DNA of 7,375 nucleotides from Candidatus Cloacimonadota bacterium. Lineage in GTDB: Bacteria > Cloacimonadota > Cloacimonadia > Cloacimonadales > Cloacimonadaceae. Position 1 is the stretch's first letter. Each line of letters starts with the position of its first letter. This document shows positions 1-6,244 of this stretch, piece after piece. A program made the translations under genes and the position numbers. The stretch is from the NCBI GenBank assembly GCA_023230025.1, contig JALNYD010000130.1:1-7375 (forward strand), given 5' to 3'. The notes below the pieces were generated by a model. It was not told the DNA's origin and searched no databases. It saw only the letters and a list, made by a program, of their open reading frames with translations.

Positions 1-165
1 ATGCCTGAGCCCTTATCAGTCTCATCGAACATAGTCTCATGTGCTGGGCAAAAAGGTAGTGGGAAGATATGTGGAAAATATGTATGGCAGAAGAACGAGA
101 AGGCATCCCAGCCCTCGCCTGTGGTTCTCCTGATCCTGTCTGTCTTAGCTTCAGGATTATCGTTT
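1..165. other. Left edge, no supportable gene
   Basis: No convincing coding region is seen here. A plus-strand frame starting at base 1 and ending at 228 has no visible ribosome binding site, an odd composition, and ends inside the terminator hairpin, so it is not called. On the minus strand a frame from an ATG at 106-104, preceded by GAGGG, stays open to the window edge for 35 codons, and another ATG at 32-30 starts MFDETDKGSG. Either could be the first gene of the next phage operon, but both are too short to judge. Confidence 0.4.
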
Positions 166-220
166 ATAAAAGGCAAGACGGAGATCGTTTTTGAAGCGAT
201 CTCCGCCAATGCCTTGTTAT
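166..220 (-). terminator. Two-tier hairpin, likely terminator of the early operon
   Basis: The inner stem is 9 bp and perfect (179-187 with 197-205) around a 9-base loop. After a short internal loop, an outer arm pairs AAGGCA (170-175) with TGCCTT (210-215). With G216 bulged the arm extends to ATAA/TTAT (166-169 with 217-220). Read on the minus strand the stem ends in TGCCTTTTAT, giving a short U-rich tail. It begins 18 bases after the last candidate stop codon of the leftward operon (238). Both facts fit a rho-independent terminator. The plus strand also has a TTGTTAT tail, so it may work in both directions. Confidence 0.65.
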
Positions 221-237
221 GCCGCTGAATGAACTTC

Positions 238-393
238 TTAGACATAACCGGGTAACCCCCCGACGCCCAGGGGGATGGGCGGCGGGGACCCGGAGGTCGG
301 AGGACTGACCATGTCGGGCTGTTGGCTTGGATGGTCTGTAGGCATGGGCTTAGGCTTGGGAGGCCTTATGTAGGATGCAGGAAGGTTAACCAT
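238..393 (-). CDS. Candidate small proline-rich protein (51 aa)
   Basis: This 51-residue frame starts at ATG 393-391, which overlaps the stop of the preceding helix-turn-helix gene by 8 bases (ATGGTTAA). The junction before that gene has the same 8-base overlap (ATGAGTAA). It ends at TAA 240-238, shortly before the terminator hairpin. About 15 of 51 residues are proline, with clusters such as RPPKPKP, SPPTSGSPPP and a C-terminal GVGGLPGYV. This explains the unusually GC-rich block at 250-310, which is CCN proline codons on the minus strand. A weak purine stretch (GAGAGTGAG) precedes the start. No domain, signal peptide or membrane segment is visible and I assign no function. It could be chance read-through of GC-rich DNA; the overlap and position are the main support. 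Confidence 0.42.
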   Translation of the reverse strand: MVNLPASYIRPPKPKPMPTDHPSQQPDMVSPPTSGSPPPIPLGVGGLPGYV

Positions 394-835
394 TTCTCAC
401 TCTCAGGTATTCCGCCAGATCGTGCAGTATGCCCTGGAACTGCTTAAGCATCGTTTCGTGCCCTTTCTCGATCATGAAGTCGGTAACCTGATCCAGGAAC
501 TTGACGATGTAATCGTTCAGTTCCTTGGATGGCTGCCGGTCCTTCTGATCCTGCTTCATCATGCTCACCAAACTCTGGATGGCTGTATCGGCAGGATTCT
601 TGGCATACTCCCGGAGCGCTTGAATGAGTGCCTTCTTGCGGGCTATGGCGATCTCGTGGTCGAGCTGGTTCTCTTCTTTGAAGAGCTCGTCCCACTTACC
701 GCTCTTGATCCACTTGCGAACGGTGATATCGGATACTCCGAAGATCATCGCCAGTTCCAGCGGATCGGTCTTACCATTCAGATAGGCTTCTTTGCAGTTG
801 TCCCGCTTGATACGGAACTCACGGCTGTTACTCAT
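386..835 (-). CDS. Phage helix-turn-helix protein, terminase-small-subunit-like (149 aa)
   Basis: Residues 8-48 form a helix-turn-helix of the kind found in phage terminase small subunits and DUF1804-type Mu-like proteins: a basic helix, then PLELAMIFGVSDITVRKWIKSGKWDEL, where VSDITVRKWI is the recognition helix. The rest is charged and helical (about 52-149), rich in K, E and Q, and looks like a coiled-coil or oligomerisation region. In terminases this N-terminal domain binds DNA at the packaging site, but no large terminase gene is in the window, so a transcription regulator is equally possible. The start overlaps the upstream gene's stop by 8 bases (828-835). There is no strong ribosome binding site, which points to translational coupling. 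The DNA-binding fold is fairly sure; the terminase role is not. Confidence 0.75.
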   Translation of the reverse strand: MSNSREFRIKRDNCKEAYLNGKTDPLELAMIFGVSDITVRKWIKSGKWDELFKEENQLDHEIAIARKKALIQALREYAKNPADTAIQSLVSMMKQDQKDRQPSKELNDYIVKFLDQVTDFMIEKGHETMLKQFQGILHDLAEYLRVRNG

Positions 836-1079
836 ACTCGGGGCGTACCTTATGCTTTAGCAGATAGAGGTTGAGGTCTTTACCGGAGCAGCGCAGCTGT
901 CCGTTTTCTTTAGTTCTGAAAGCAGGCAGAGGATCACCGATGTCACGTATCCAGCGGTAGACGCTGGAGCGGTCGACCTTGAGCATGTCGGCTATCTCAT
1001 CGGTGCGGTAAGTGCGTTCATCATTGAAGATGCTCATCGTGTTCAGTTCCTCTGCAGTGTTGGTATTCATAGGTGCCAT
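828..1079 (-). CDS. Small excisionase/MerR-like DNA-binding protein (83 aa)
   Basis: A compact winged-helix protein of the HTH_17 type. RTYRTDEIADMLKVDRSSVYRWIRD (about 22-46) gives the two helices and turn, and the following PAFRTKENGQLRCSGKDLNLYL is the wing and the closing helix typical of excisionases and MerR-like phage regulators. The start at 1079 is chosen because AGGAG lies 8 bases upstream; Met4 and Met15 have no comparable site. A 55-base gap separates it from the DUF3164 gene upstream, the largest gap in the operon, so an internal promoter is possible though none is clear. It overlaps the next gene by 8 bases. It could regulate middle or late transcription, the job Mor does in Mu, but its sequence does not look like Mor. 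That role is inference only. Confidence 0.8.
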   Translation of the reverse strand: MAPMNTNTAEELNTMSIFNDERTYRTDEIADMLKVDRSSVYRWIRDIGDPLPAFRTKENGQLRCSGKDLNLYLLKHKVRPEYE

Positions 1080-1134
1080 TATTCATTCTCCTGTGCTTTT
1101 ATCAAATAGAGATGCATTACGCTGCCACTGTTTC

Positions 1135-1755
1135 TCACAGAGCGGGGAAGTTGAGGACGATCTGGCGGAACTGGCCCGACTCGTCACGTTCGTAGAAGTT
1201 GATATACTGCTTGGTGGATACCACTTGGATGGCCTGGTCGATAAGTTCCATAGCTTCCTTCCAAGTTTGATCCTTGATGTTGTATCTACGCAGGCGCAGG
1301 ATACGGTACTTGGCGATCTCGCCTTTCTTATCCACCTGGAAGGCTTCGCTGATGATGGCTCTGAGGTTTACGTTGGAGTCGGCAGACCAGGCTTTCAGGC
1401 ACTCATCGATCTTCTGCTTGGCGAGTTGGAGTTCGATGCCGAACTGGATGCGCTCCTTGAACCTGATCTCAACCCGGTACTTGCCATCAAAGCTGTTGAG
1501 GACGGCATTGCCTTTCCAGTCCAGTCCATTCTTTTCGGCTACCTGCTGGAGGTAAAGCTCCACGTCCTCAAAGAACTGGTTCTTGTCAGCTACCATACGG
1601 TCATGCAGTTTGATAGCCCGGTTGATGGTCTTGGTTACGATGGCATCCTGCTTTAGTATCTCCGGCCTGATGATCGAGGTGGGGATGCTCTGTCCGTTAG
1701 CGTCAATACGAGTGGGTAGGGGCTTCTTAGCCTTGGGGGTCTTGGGTGTGTCCAT
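1135..1755 (-). CDS. DUF3164 family Mu-like phage early protein (206 aa)
   Basis: This matches the pattern I know for DUF3164, a family common in the early region of Mu-like phages with no established biochemical role. Residues about 24-60 hold the IRPEILKQDAIVTKTINRAIKL helix, 86-105 the SFDGKYRVEIRF strand segment, 107-122 a helix, 137-158 EAFQVDKKGEIAKYRILRLRR, and 164-206 the closing W-x-x-AM and KQYINFYERDESGQFRQIVLNFPAL segment. The start at 1755 is preferred over an in-frame ATG at 1791 because AAGGAGA lies 6 bases upstream. This start sits inside the end of gemA, giving a 29-base overlap and probable translational coupling. The first 20 residues are Lys/Pro-rich and look disordered. 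Relatives often lie near Gam, but no Gam-like protein is seen here. Confidence 0.88.
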   Translation of the reverse strand: MDTPKTPKAKKPLPTRIDANGQSIPTSIIRPEILKQDAIVTKTINRAIKLHDRMVADKNQFFEDVELYLQQVAEKNGLDWKGNAVLNSFDGKYRVEIRFKERIQFGIELQLAKQKIDECLKAWSADSNVNLRAIISEAFQVDKKGEIAKYRILRLRRYNIKDQTWKEAMELIDQAIQVVSTKQYINFYERDESGQFRQIVLNFPAL

Positions 1756-2170
1756 TAGATGTCTCCTTATTATCTTTGGCTTTCTTTTCATTCTGTTTGA
1801 TATAGTTCTGCAGCATTGCGATCACAGCTCTGCGCTCCTTCTTGTTGAGTAGATTCCAGTGGGTTTTGGAAAAGTGGTTGATCATGAATGCCCGGAGCTC
1901 GGACTCGGTCCAGCTTGCAGTCTTCATGAGATAGAACATATACTTGCCCTGGCGGTCGAATGTAAAGACTTGGGGTCTGCCGTGCTTGCGGTACTTGAGC
2001 AGGAGTGCCTTCAACTCAGTTAAGCGATCCTCCGGTAAGGCTCTGAGCGATTCACCATAGCCCAGGCCCTTGATGATGAACTTGAAGGCATCGAGCGGCC
2101 AATGGAATTTCTTGACCCGAAGGCCATGTATCTGTTGACGTAGTTTTCGTTCTCGCTGTTCCTGAGTCAT
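1727..2170 (-). CDS. gemA: GemA-like protein (Mu gp16, DUF1018) (147 aa)
   Basis: Recognised as the GemA/DUF1018 family of Mu-like phages. The N-terminal helix KLRQQIHGLRVKK (9-21) stands where the family has its IH-containing segment. It is followed by FKFIIKGLGYGESLRALPEDRLTELKALLLKYRKHG (29-64), the family's characteristic stretch linking a GxGxxSLxxL turn to the helix before a KHG end. A second helical half (74-125) carries the ERRAVIAMLQNYIKQ segment. In Mu, GemA affects host gene expression and DNA supercoiling; the mechanism is poorly known. The tail from about 126 is polar and likely disordered, and the next gene starts inside it. It lies 16 bases after the preceding stop with a G-rich site (GGGGG) before the ATG. 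Confidence 0.88.
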   Translation of the reverse strand: MTQEQRERKLRQQIHGLRVKKFHWPLDAFKFIIKGLGYGESLRALPEDRLTELKALLLKYRKHGRPQVFTFDRQGKYMFYLMKTASWTESELRAFMINHFSKTHWNLLNKKERRAVIAMLQNYIKQNEKKAKDNKETSNGHTQDPQG

Positions 2171-2186
2171 AGAATGCCCCCGCTCT

Positions 2187-2717
2187 TTACTTGTGGTTAG
2201 TAGATTTGCTTTTTTTCTTACGGTTAGGAGTGCGTTTGATGCCGCACTCGATCCGTTTCTGTCTGATGATGCCTTTGGTGATTACAGTGCCAACCTTGTG
2301 CATGTTCTCGTAGCAGGTTATATAGTATCCGGCCTTTCTGATACCGATGGCATCCACCGAGATCAGAGCCTCAAGGTACTTGAAGACCCACTGGCGGCTT
2401 CTCCCGATCTTGGCAGCCAGAGCTCTGATAGATCTGATGTACTTACCATCTAGAGCCCACATCAGCTTCTCGCAGTCTTCGATGCTATAAGCCCAATCTG
2501 TACAGTGGATGGTGCTGATCCTAGCAGTATGTTCATAGTCCCGGCTATAGATGGGATCACGTTTCGAGATTTGGCGAACACAATTTTCCGCCACCAGTTC
2601 ATTTAATACACGCTTGATTACTCGCCGGGACAGACCTGTGCATTCCATGATCTGTTCGATTACAAAGAAGTTCCGGCTGGAGGCGACGAAGCGGATAACC
2701 AGGTCTTTGGAAGTCAT
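2187..2717 (-). CDS. Double winged-helix early protein of unknown function (176 aa)
   Basis: I do not recognise a named family. Two helix-turn-helix units are visible. The first is at about 15-50 (FFVIEQIMECTGLSRRVIKR, then VLNELVAENCVRQI), a winged helix like those in MarR or replication-initiator folds. The second is at about 94-127 (IRSIRALAAKIGRSRQW and a following VFKYLEALISVDAIGI). A strongly basic tail runs from about 150 to 176 (RKKKSKS). The arrangement suggests a DNA-binding protein with two sites, perhaps a replication or transposition accessory factor. Its ATG overlaps the stop of the B ATPase gene (ATGA at 2717-2714), so the two are probably co-translated in fixed ratio. Position just after B corresponds to the semi-essential early region of Mu, where several small accessory genes lie. 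Confidence 0.8.
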   Translation of the reverse strand: MTSKDLVIRFVASSRNFFVIEQIMECTGLSRRVIKRVLNELVAENCVRQISKRDPIYSRDYEHTARISTIHCTDWAYSIEDCEKLMWALDGKYIRSIRALAAKIGRSRQWVFKYLEALISVDAIGIRKAGYYITCYENMHKVGTVITKGIIRQKRIECGIKRTPNRKKKSKSTNHK

Positions 2718-3433
2718 AGTGCCCCCAGTTTAGTATTGATCTCGTTCATGGCCTGGATGGGGTTCATCTTGCTGCGAAGCTCGATCATGTGCATGATCTT
2801 GATGGCTTTCCTCAGGTTCCCGGCTGCGTTGAAGTGGATATAGTTAACCAGTGACTCCGGGCAGGGGCAGTTCATCATCTCCTGGGTCAGCAACTGGATG
2901 TCATCCTTGCTGATAGTCTCGAACTCGTAGAAGTAGTTACAGCGGTCGAAGTAGTAAGCGTTGATCTGGTTGAGCCTGTCCTTGGCATTCTGCATGCCCA
3001 CCAGAATCACCACTGACAAGGTTTGATCCACCAAGTCCCGGATCGAACCAAGAAGCTCAGGATAACGGAAGGCATAGTCGATCTCATCTATGATGATGAC
3101 CGTATCCTCGTGCATATGCAATAGCCGGATGCATTGCTTATAGAGTGTGTTACAGGGTCCGACGGGCAGATAGTCGCCCATCCCGAAGTTAAGGTACAGG
3201 CTCTGCAGCAGTTCTTTGGCGAAGGTTTTGGGTGTGGAAGTGGCTTCCAGTCTGATATAGACATAGCCACGAGTACAGGCTATGCGCCTCGCATAGGTGG
3301 TCTTACCGAGGCCGGGTCTGCCATACAGCATACCCAGACCCACCATCTCCAGGCGAGGTCGTTTGAGCAGGAAGTCGATGCATTCATCGGCTTTCTTGAC
3401 GTTGTGGATCGGCACCAGTTTACCTTGCTTCAT
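2714..3433 (-). CDS. B: MuB-like AAA+ ATPase, transposition target selection (239 aa)
   Basis: Walker A is GRPGLGKT at 38-45 and Walker B is VIIIDE at 112-117. VVILVGMQN (141-149) is the sensor-1 strand, and FDRC around 162-165 offers an arginine. Family knowledge: MuB polymerises on target DNA with ATP, is displaced by MuA near the phage's own ends (target immunity) and delivers targets to the transpososome. At 239 residues it is shorter than Mu B (312). It begins almost directly with the ATPase core, so the N-terminal helix-turn-helix of Mu B is missing; IstB/TnsC-type relatives also lack it. It starts 10 bases after the transposase stop with an AAGGAGG site 5 bases from the ATG, and that site touches the transposase stop codon. 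The ATPase assignment is very secure, and B identity comes from the A-B order. Confidence 0.93.
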   Translation of the reverse strand: MKQGKLVPIHNVKKADECIDFLLKRPRLEMVGLGMLYGRPGLGKTTYARRIACTRGYVYIRLEATSTPKTFAKELLQSLYLNFGMGDYLPVGPCNTLYKQCIRLLHMHEDTVIIIDEIDYAFRYPELLGSIRDLVDQTLSVVILVGMQNAKDRLNQINAYYFDRCNYFYEFETISKDDIQLLTQEMMNCPCPESLVNYIHFNAAGNLRKAIKIMHMIELRSKMNPIQAMNEINTKLGAL

Positions 3434-3443
3434 CTAATCCTCC

Positions 3444-5507
3444 TTATTTGATTCCGATCGTCTTAAGCATTTGTTTGAATTCCTCATCATCGAAGGGATC
3501 GAACTCGCTCGTGCCTTCGATAACATCTTGATTTTGATCGTTGTTCGTATTCTCTGGCAGGTTCGTAGCTGCTGCCTGATCCTGCTCGATTACTATCTGA
3601 TCCAGTCTGGCGATCTCCTCTTCTGGACCCGGTGCGGGAGCTTCTATCATAGCTGGTTGGATGAAGGTGGGATTGTTATCGGCTGGCAGCTCGTTCATAT
3701 AGCTATTGAGCAGCTTATCCACCGATTCCTGATTGCTGCGTACGAAGCTCCGGGTCCGCTGTTCGGTCAGCCGCTGCAGTTTCTTGATCTGCGTGTATTC
3801 CTGGCGGTATTCTTTATGCGACTTGCTGTTCTGCATATCGGCCTGGATGAATGGATGTTGGGTCTGGCGCAGGGCTGCCTGGCAGATGAAGACATCCGCT
3901 TCATCATAGACCAGCACCCACCTTGCGTCAGCCAGATCATACCTGATCACCACCGGCTTGCCCATGTGTTCGACCAGGGCAGGATGCCAGTATTTCATCT
4001 TGTTCAGCACCAAGCCTTCGTTGCGGATGGCTTTGCGCTCCACGCTCAACATCATGAAGTTGAGCCGGGAGGGATTGACCAGTCGATCAGAGGGCTTGGG
4101 AGCCGAGTTGAATACCTCCCAGGGCTTGCGGTTATCCAGTCCCCGGTGGGGAGTATTGCCATACACGTATCTGATGTAGTAGCCGATCATCTGCATCGCT
4201 TCGTCGGTTGTGGGAGGTTCTGACGTATAGAGCTTCTTTGCCCACTTCTCGTTACGCATGAGAGTGGATGGCTTATCGGCTACATTGGCTCCCCGGAAGC
4301 TGCTGATGAAGCGTTCGAACTGCTCCTGGAAGGTCTTAAAGAACCTCTCGATAACCTTGGCCTTGGCATTGTAGCTCTCGGCGAACTGGGCTTTAATCCC
4401 AAGCTTGGGGAAGATGCCACCCAGTTCCTTGGCCAGGTCATGGCCTTCCCACTGTTCGTGGAACAGCTTGCTCTTGAAGGCTTTGCCATTATCGAGATAG
4501 ACATACTGGGGCAGGGCTCCCCAGTTGAGGAAGCCGTTGCGAAAAGCTGCCTGGATGTGCTGGCTATCCTCGGTGAAGGCGAGCGTGGCACCCACCGGAT
4601 ATCTGGAAGCCCAGTCGAAGACCATGATCATGGTCATGCGCTGCGCTTTACCGGTCTTGGGATTGACGATATCGAAGGCCAAGGTATGACCGTCGGCTAC
4701 CCATACTTCGCCCACGCTCAATAGTCTGCTATCCCGGTGGATGGTCTTGATGATATGCTCAGCCACATACTTGCTGCCCTGTCGGGCTTGCTCCCAGATC
4801 GCCAGATTATCGTCCCGCCATTCCTCGACCCAGCGTCTTAAGGTCGGTACTGAACTGGGTGAGTCGATCAAACCGGACTCCGCTTTGGCTTTCAGGAACT
4901 TGAGAGCGCTGCCGATGCTGATCCGGTTGGGATGCAGCAGGATCACCAGCAGCACTTTGCCTTCCAGTTCAGTGATCTTGCGTTGTCGCTTCTGATAGCG
5001 ATTGCCATGTAGGAGAGCATACATGTCTTGTTTGCTCTGCTCATAGCGTCCCAGCCAGATACGCAAGGCTCTTTCGGTGCGTTTCCCTTTTAAAGCATAA
5101 AGTTCCGGCACCAGACTGCCCTGATTGTATTCCTCTGTGATCAGTTCCCACTCCCTGCCTTTGGATTCGCAGGTATGGAGCCGATCCAGCACAGTGCTGC
5201 AGAAGTAACCCAGGAGCTTGGCTTCGTTATCGTATTTAACGGGCACCCGCTCTTCCGGAGTGAAGTCGATGTATCCCTCTTCCTTATCCTCAAGATCGCA
5301 TACCTCGCCTTCCAGGACTATGCCAGGATCAGGCTTAACGATCTCAGTGGGCTCGCTGATAAGCGCTGGTTGAGGTTTTGCCTTGGGTTTGATCTCCTGG
5401 GTATTCCCGATCAGGTCCAGTAGCTCCTGCTTACCCTTCCAATCGGGATAGATACTCTGATAGAGCTCCGCGTAGGCTAGGGGATCGATTTCATCATAGA
5501 TGCTCAT
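3444..5507 (-). CDS. A: MuA-like DDE transposase (687 aa)
   Basis: Catalyses strand cutting and joining in replicative transposition of the phage. The RNase H-like core shows the DDE triad: D272 in WVADGH, D339 in VYLDNG and E387 in KVIERFF. The D-D distance of 67 equals that between D269 and D336 of Mu A; the D-E gap is 48 instead of 56. Upstream, about 130-235, lies a Mu-type end-binding helix-turn-helix region (LVPELYALKGKRTERALRIW and a later PTLRRWVEEW). Residues about 475-550 form the Mu C-terminal beta-barrel. A basic coiled segment (560-605), an Asn/Gln/Pro-rich linker (605-665) and an acidic FDDEEF terminal helix follow. The first 100 residues are acidic and contain no MerR-like Mu A domain I-alpha, which seems to be the separate gene upstream. 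The start at 5507 has AGGAGG 6 bases upstream and overlaps that gene by 14 bases. Confidence 0.96.
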   Translation of the reverse strand: MSIYDEIDPLAYAELYQSIYPDWKGKQELLDLIGNTQEIKPKAKPQPALISEPTEIVKPDPGIVLEGEVCDLEDKEEGYIDFTPEERVPVKYDNEAKLLGYFCSTVLDRLHTCESKGREWELITEEYNQGSLVPELYALKGKRTERALRIWLGRYEQSKQDMYALLHGNRYQKRQRKITELEGKVLLVILLHPNRISIGSALKFLKAKAESGLIDSPSSVPTLRRWVEEWRDDNLAIWEQARQGSKYVAEHIIKTIHRDSRLLSVGEVWVADGHTLAFDIVNPKTGKAQRMTMIMVFDWASRYPVGATLAFTEDSQHIQAAFRNGFLNWGALPQYVYLDNGKAFKSKLFHEQWEGHDLAKELGGIFPKLGIKAQFAESYNAKAKVIERFFKTFQEQFERFISSFRGANVADKPSTLMRNEKWAKKLYTSEPPTTDEAMQMIGYYIRYVYGNTPHRGLDNRKPWEVFNSAPKPSDRLVNPSRLNFMMLSVERKAIRNEGLVLNKMKYWHPALVEHMGKPVVIRYDLADARWVLVYDEADVFICQAALRQTQHPFIQADMQNSKSHKEYRQEYTQIKKLQRLTEQRTRSFVRSNQESVDKLLNSYMNELPADNNPTFIQPAMIEAPAPGPEEEIARLDQIVIEQDQAAATNLPENTNNDQNQDVIEGTSEFDPFDDEEFKQMLKTIGIK

Positions 5508-5820
5508 GCTTGTCCTCCTCGCTGTATTTGTAGATCAAAGCGCTGTGCAGGTCCTTGCCATCCACCTTGAGAGTGATCTCAATGAAGCCGGCAGGCACCA
5601 GATGTCTGGCCTGGCAGTCTGCCATCTCCTTTATATATAAGGATGGCTCGGTCAGCAGGAAGGTCTTCATGACCTTATAGCCATCCTGCTCGACCAGGTG
5701 CTTATACACTTCGGTCTTGTTGCGCTTGATATTGCGCCATACTGTACGGGTGGAGCAGCCTAATAGCTCCGCCGCCCGCTCCACGGTCAGCCAGACTGAC
5801 CTAATCTTGTTCTTGCTCAT
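5494..5820 (-). CDS. Helix-turn-helix protein, MuA domain I-alpha or Ner-like (108 aa)
   Basis: WLTVERAAELLGCSTRTVWRNIKRN (10-34) is a clear MerR/excisionase-type helix-turn-helix, the same type as the N-terminal module of several Mu A-like transposases. A mixed strand/helix region follows (about 45-100). In Mu, domain I-alpha of A binds the internal enhancer at the operators, and Ner represses early transcription; either role would suit the first gene of this operon. The start at 5820 is chosen because AGAGG lies 6 bases upstream and the protein then begins just before the domain. The same frame stays open to 6138, with another good site (GGGAGG before ATG 6090-6088) that would add 90 residues through the repeat cluster. 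That longer form cannot be excluded. The 14-base overlap with the transposase gene implies coupled translation. Confidence 0.82.
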   Translation of the reverse strand: MSKNKIRSVWLTVERAAELLGCSTRTVWRNIKRNKTEVYKHLVEQDGYKVMKTFLLTEPSLYIKEMADCQARHLVPAGFIEITLKVDGKDLHSALIYKYSEEDKHEHL

Positions 5821-5856
5821 GTTCAGCCTCTGCCAATAATCTTCAGCTACAGGTAA

Positions 5857-5899
5857 GACCACTGTGACACCACCACTCCGGTGGCGTGTCACAGAGGTC
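5857..5899. repeat. Large inverted repeat built from two facing repeat units
   Basis: GACCaCTGTGACAC (5857-5870) faces GTGTCACAGaGGTC (5886-5899). The arms match at every base except the A/A mismatch, and the interior (CCAC with GGTG around TCCG) can extend the pairing. As DNA it is a pair of head-to-head binding sites. As RNA it would be a very stable hairpin about 20 bases upstream of the ribosome binding site for the start at 5820. Confidence 0.8.
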
Positions 5900-5919
5900 G
5901 GATAATCTGTCACAGTGGT

Positions 5920-5998
5920 GGCCTTTTTTAGGCCTATCGATCTGTCACAGCGTTCAACATATCTACTGATCAGCATCGGCGGCTTTTTTCTCCGATTG
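5920..5998. other. Two short hairpins with T6 tracts 60 bases apart
   Basis: GGCCT (5920-5924) pairs with AGGCC (5930-5934) and ATCGG (5975-5979) pairs with CCGAT (5992-5996). Each has a T6 tract in or beside its loop (5924-5929 and 5984-5989), exactly 60 bases apart. Both sit between repeat copies. They may be intrinsically bent A-tracts that shape a nucleoprotein complex. Neither has the tail expected of a terminator. Confidence 0.4.
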
Positions 5999-6087
5999 GA
6001 GGGGTGTGTGACACCTGTCACAGAGGTCGGTGTGTCACAGAGGTCGTCCTTGACCCTACATTCTCCTGGCTCGTAACTGGTCGCTTT

Positions 6088-6100
6088 CATAAGCGCCTCC
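6088..6100 (-). promoter_or_regulatory. Alternative translation start with strong ribosome site
   Basis: On the minus strand GGGAGG (6100-6095) lies 4-5 bases before ATG 6090-6088, in frame with the helix-turn-helix gene at 5494-5820. CGCTT (6082-6086) and AAGCG (6091-6095) pair around the start codon, so the ATG would sit in the tetraloop of a 5-bp hairpin that also hides part of the ribosome site. This could be the true or a controlled start of a 198-residue form, a leader peptide, or chance. Confidence 0.35.
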
Positions 6101-6215
6101 CTGATATTATTGTTGGGTGCTACGTAACTGCATCGCAATAACTTGGGAAGTCCTTTCTGCTCTTTCCGGCAAGCTTTGAAATCTATCTGATACGAGCGGA
6201 AGAATCCGCCGCCGA

Positions 6216-6244
6216 ATCACAACTATATAAATAAGCATTGACAA
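6216..6244 (-). promoter_or_regulatory. Possible early promoter (leftward)
   Basis: On the minus strand TTGTCA (6244-6239) precedes TGTGAT (6221-6216) by 17 bases, and a TATAGT (6227-6222) lies just before the latter without a well-placed -35. The region is AT-rich and abuts the 20-bp palindrome, so a repressor there could block it. The hexamers are imperfect and the early start could instead lie nearer to 6100-6140 or within the repeat cluster. Confidence 0.25.

Larger units (their letters stand above)
5857..6046. repeat. Cluster of seven TGTSACA repeats (consensus GACCWCTGTGACAS)
   Basis: Seven copies of a short element with a palindromic TGT-S-ACA core and, in most, an asymmetric GACC[A/T]C flank. 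Cores lie at 5863-5869 (forward), 5887-5893, 5908-5914 and 5943-5949 (reverse), 6007-6013 (forward), and 6016-6022 and 6033-6039 (reverse). Centre spacings are 24, 21, 35, 64, 9 and 17 bases. Three copies are identical over 14 bases (TGTCACAGAGGTCG, starting at 5887, 6016 and 6033). Two more copies lie at 7169-7175 and 7229-7235 near the presumed phage end. Sharing between control region and end suggests binding by the transposase, the helix-turn-helix protein of 5494-5820, or both. Confidence 0.88.

Noticed and set aside
1..228. Plus-strand frame of 75 codons starting at base 1
   Set aside because: No ribosome binding site can be seen, the composition is poor, and it ends inside a terminator hairpin of the opposite-strand operon.
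255..300. G-quadruplex in the G-rich plus strand
   Set aside because: Only three close runs of three or more G are present, and the G-richness is explained by proline codons on the other strand.
1080..1134. Tenth TGTSACA element in the gap between genes (CTCTGTGAGAAACAG on the minus strand)
   Set aside because: It lacks the ACA half of the core and overlaps the DUF3164 stop codon, so the likeness is probably accidental.
1756..1791. Upstream ATG for the DUF3164 gene at 1791
   Set aside because: No ribosome site there, while AAGGAGA lies 6 bases before the ATG at 1755.
422..5423. Numerous plus-strand and off-frame open frames of 60-250 codons, such as 3471-4223 and 1012-1656
   Set aside because: All mirror well-supported minus-strand genes and have no domain patterns or ribosome sites of their own.
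5857..6046. CRISPR array
   Set aside because: The repeats are under 16 bases, occur in both orientations and have spacers of irregular length.
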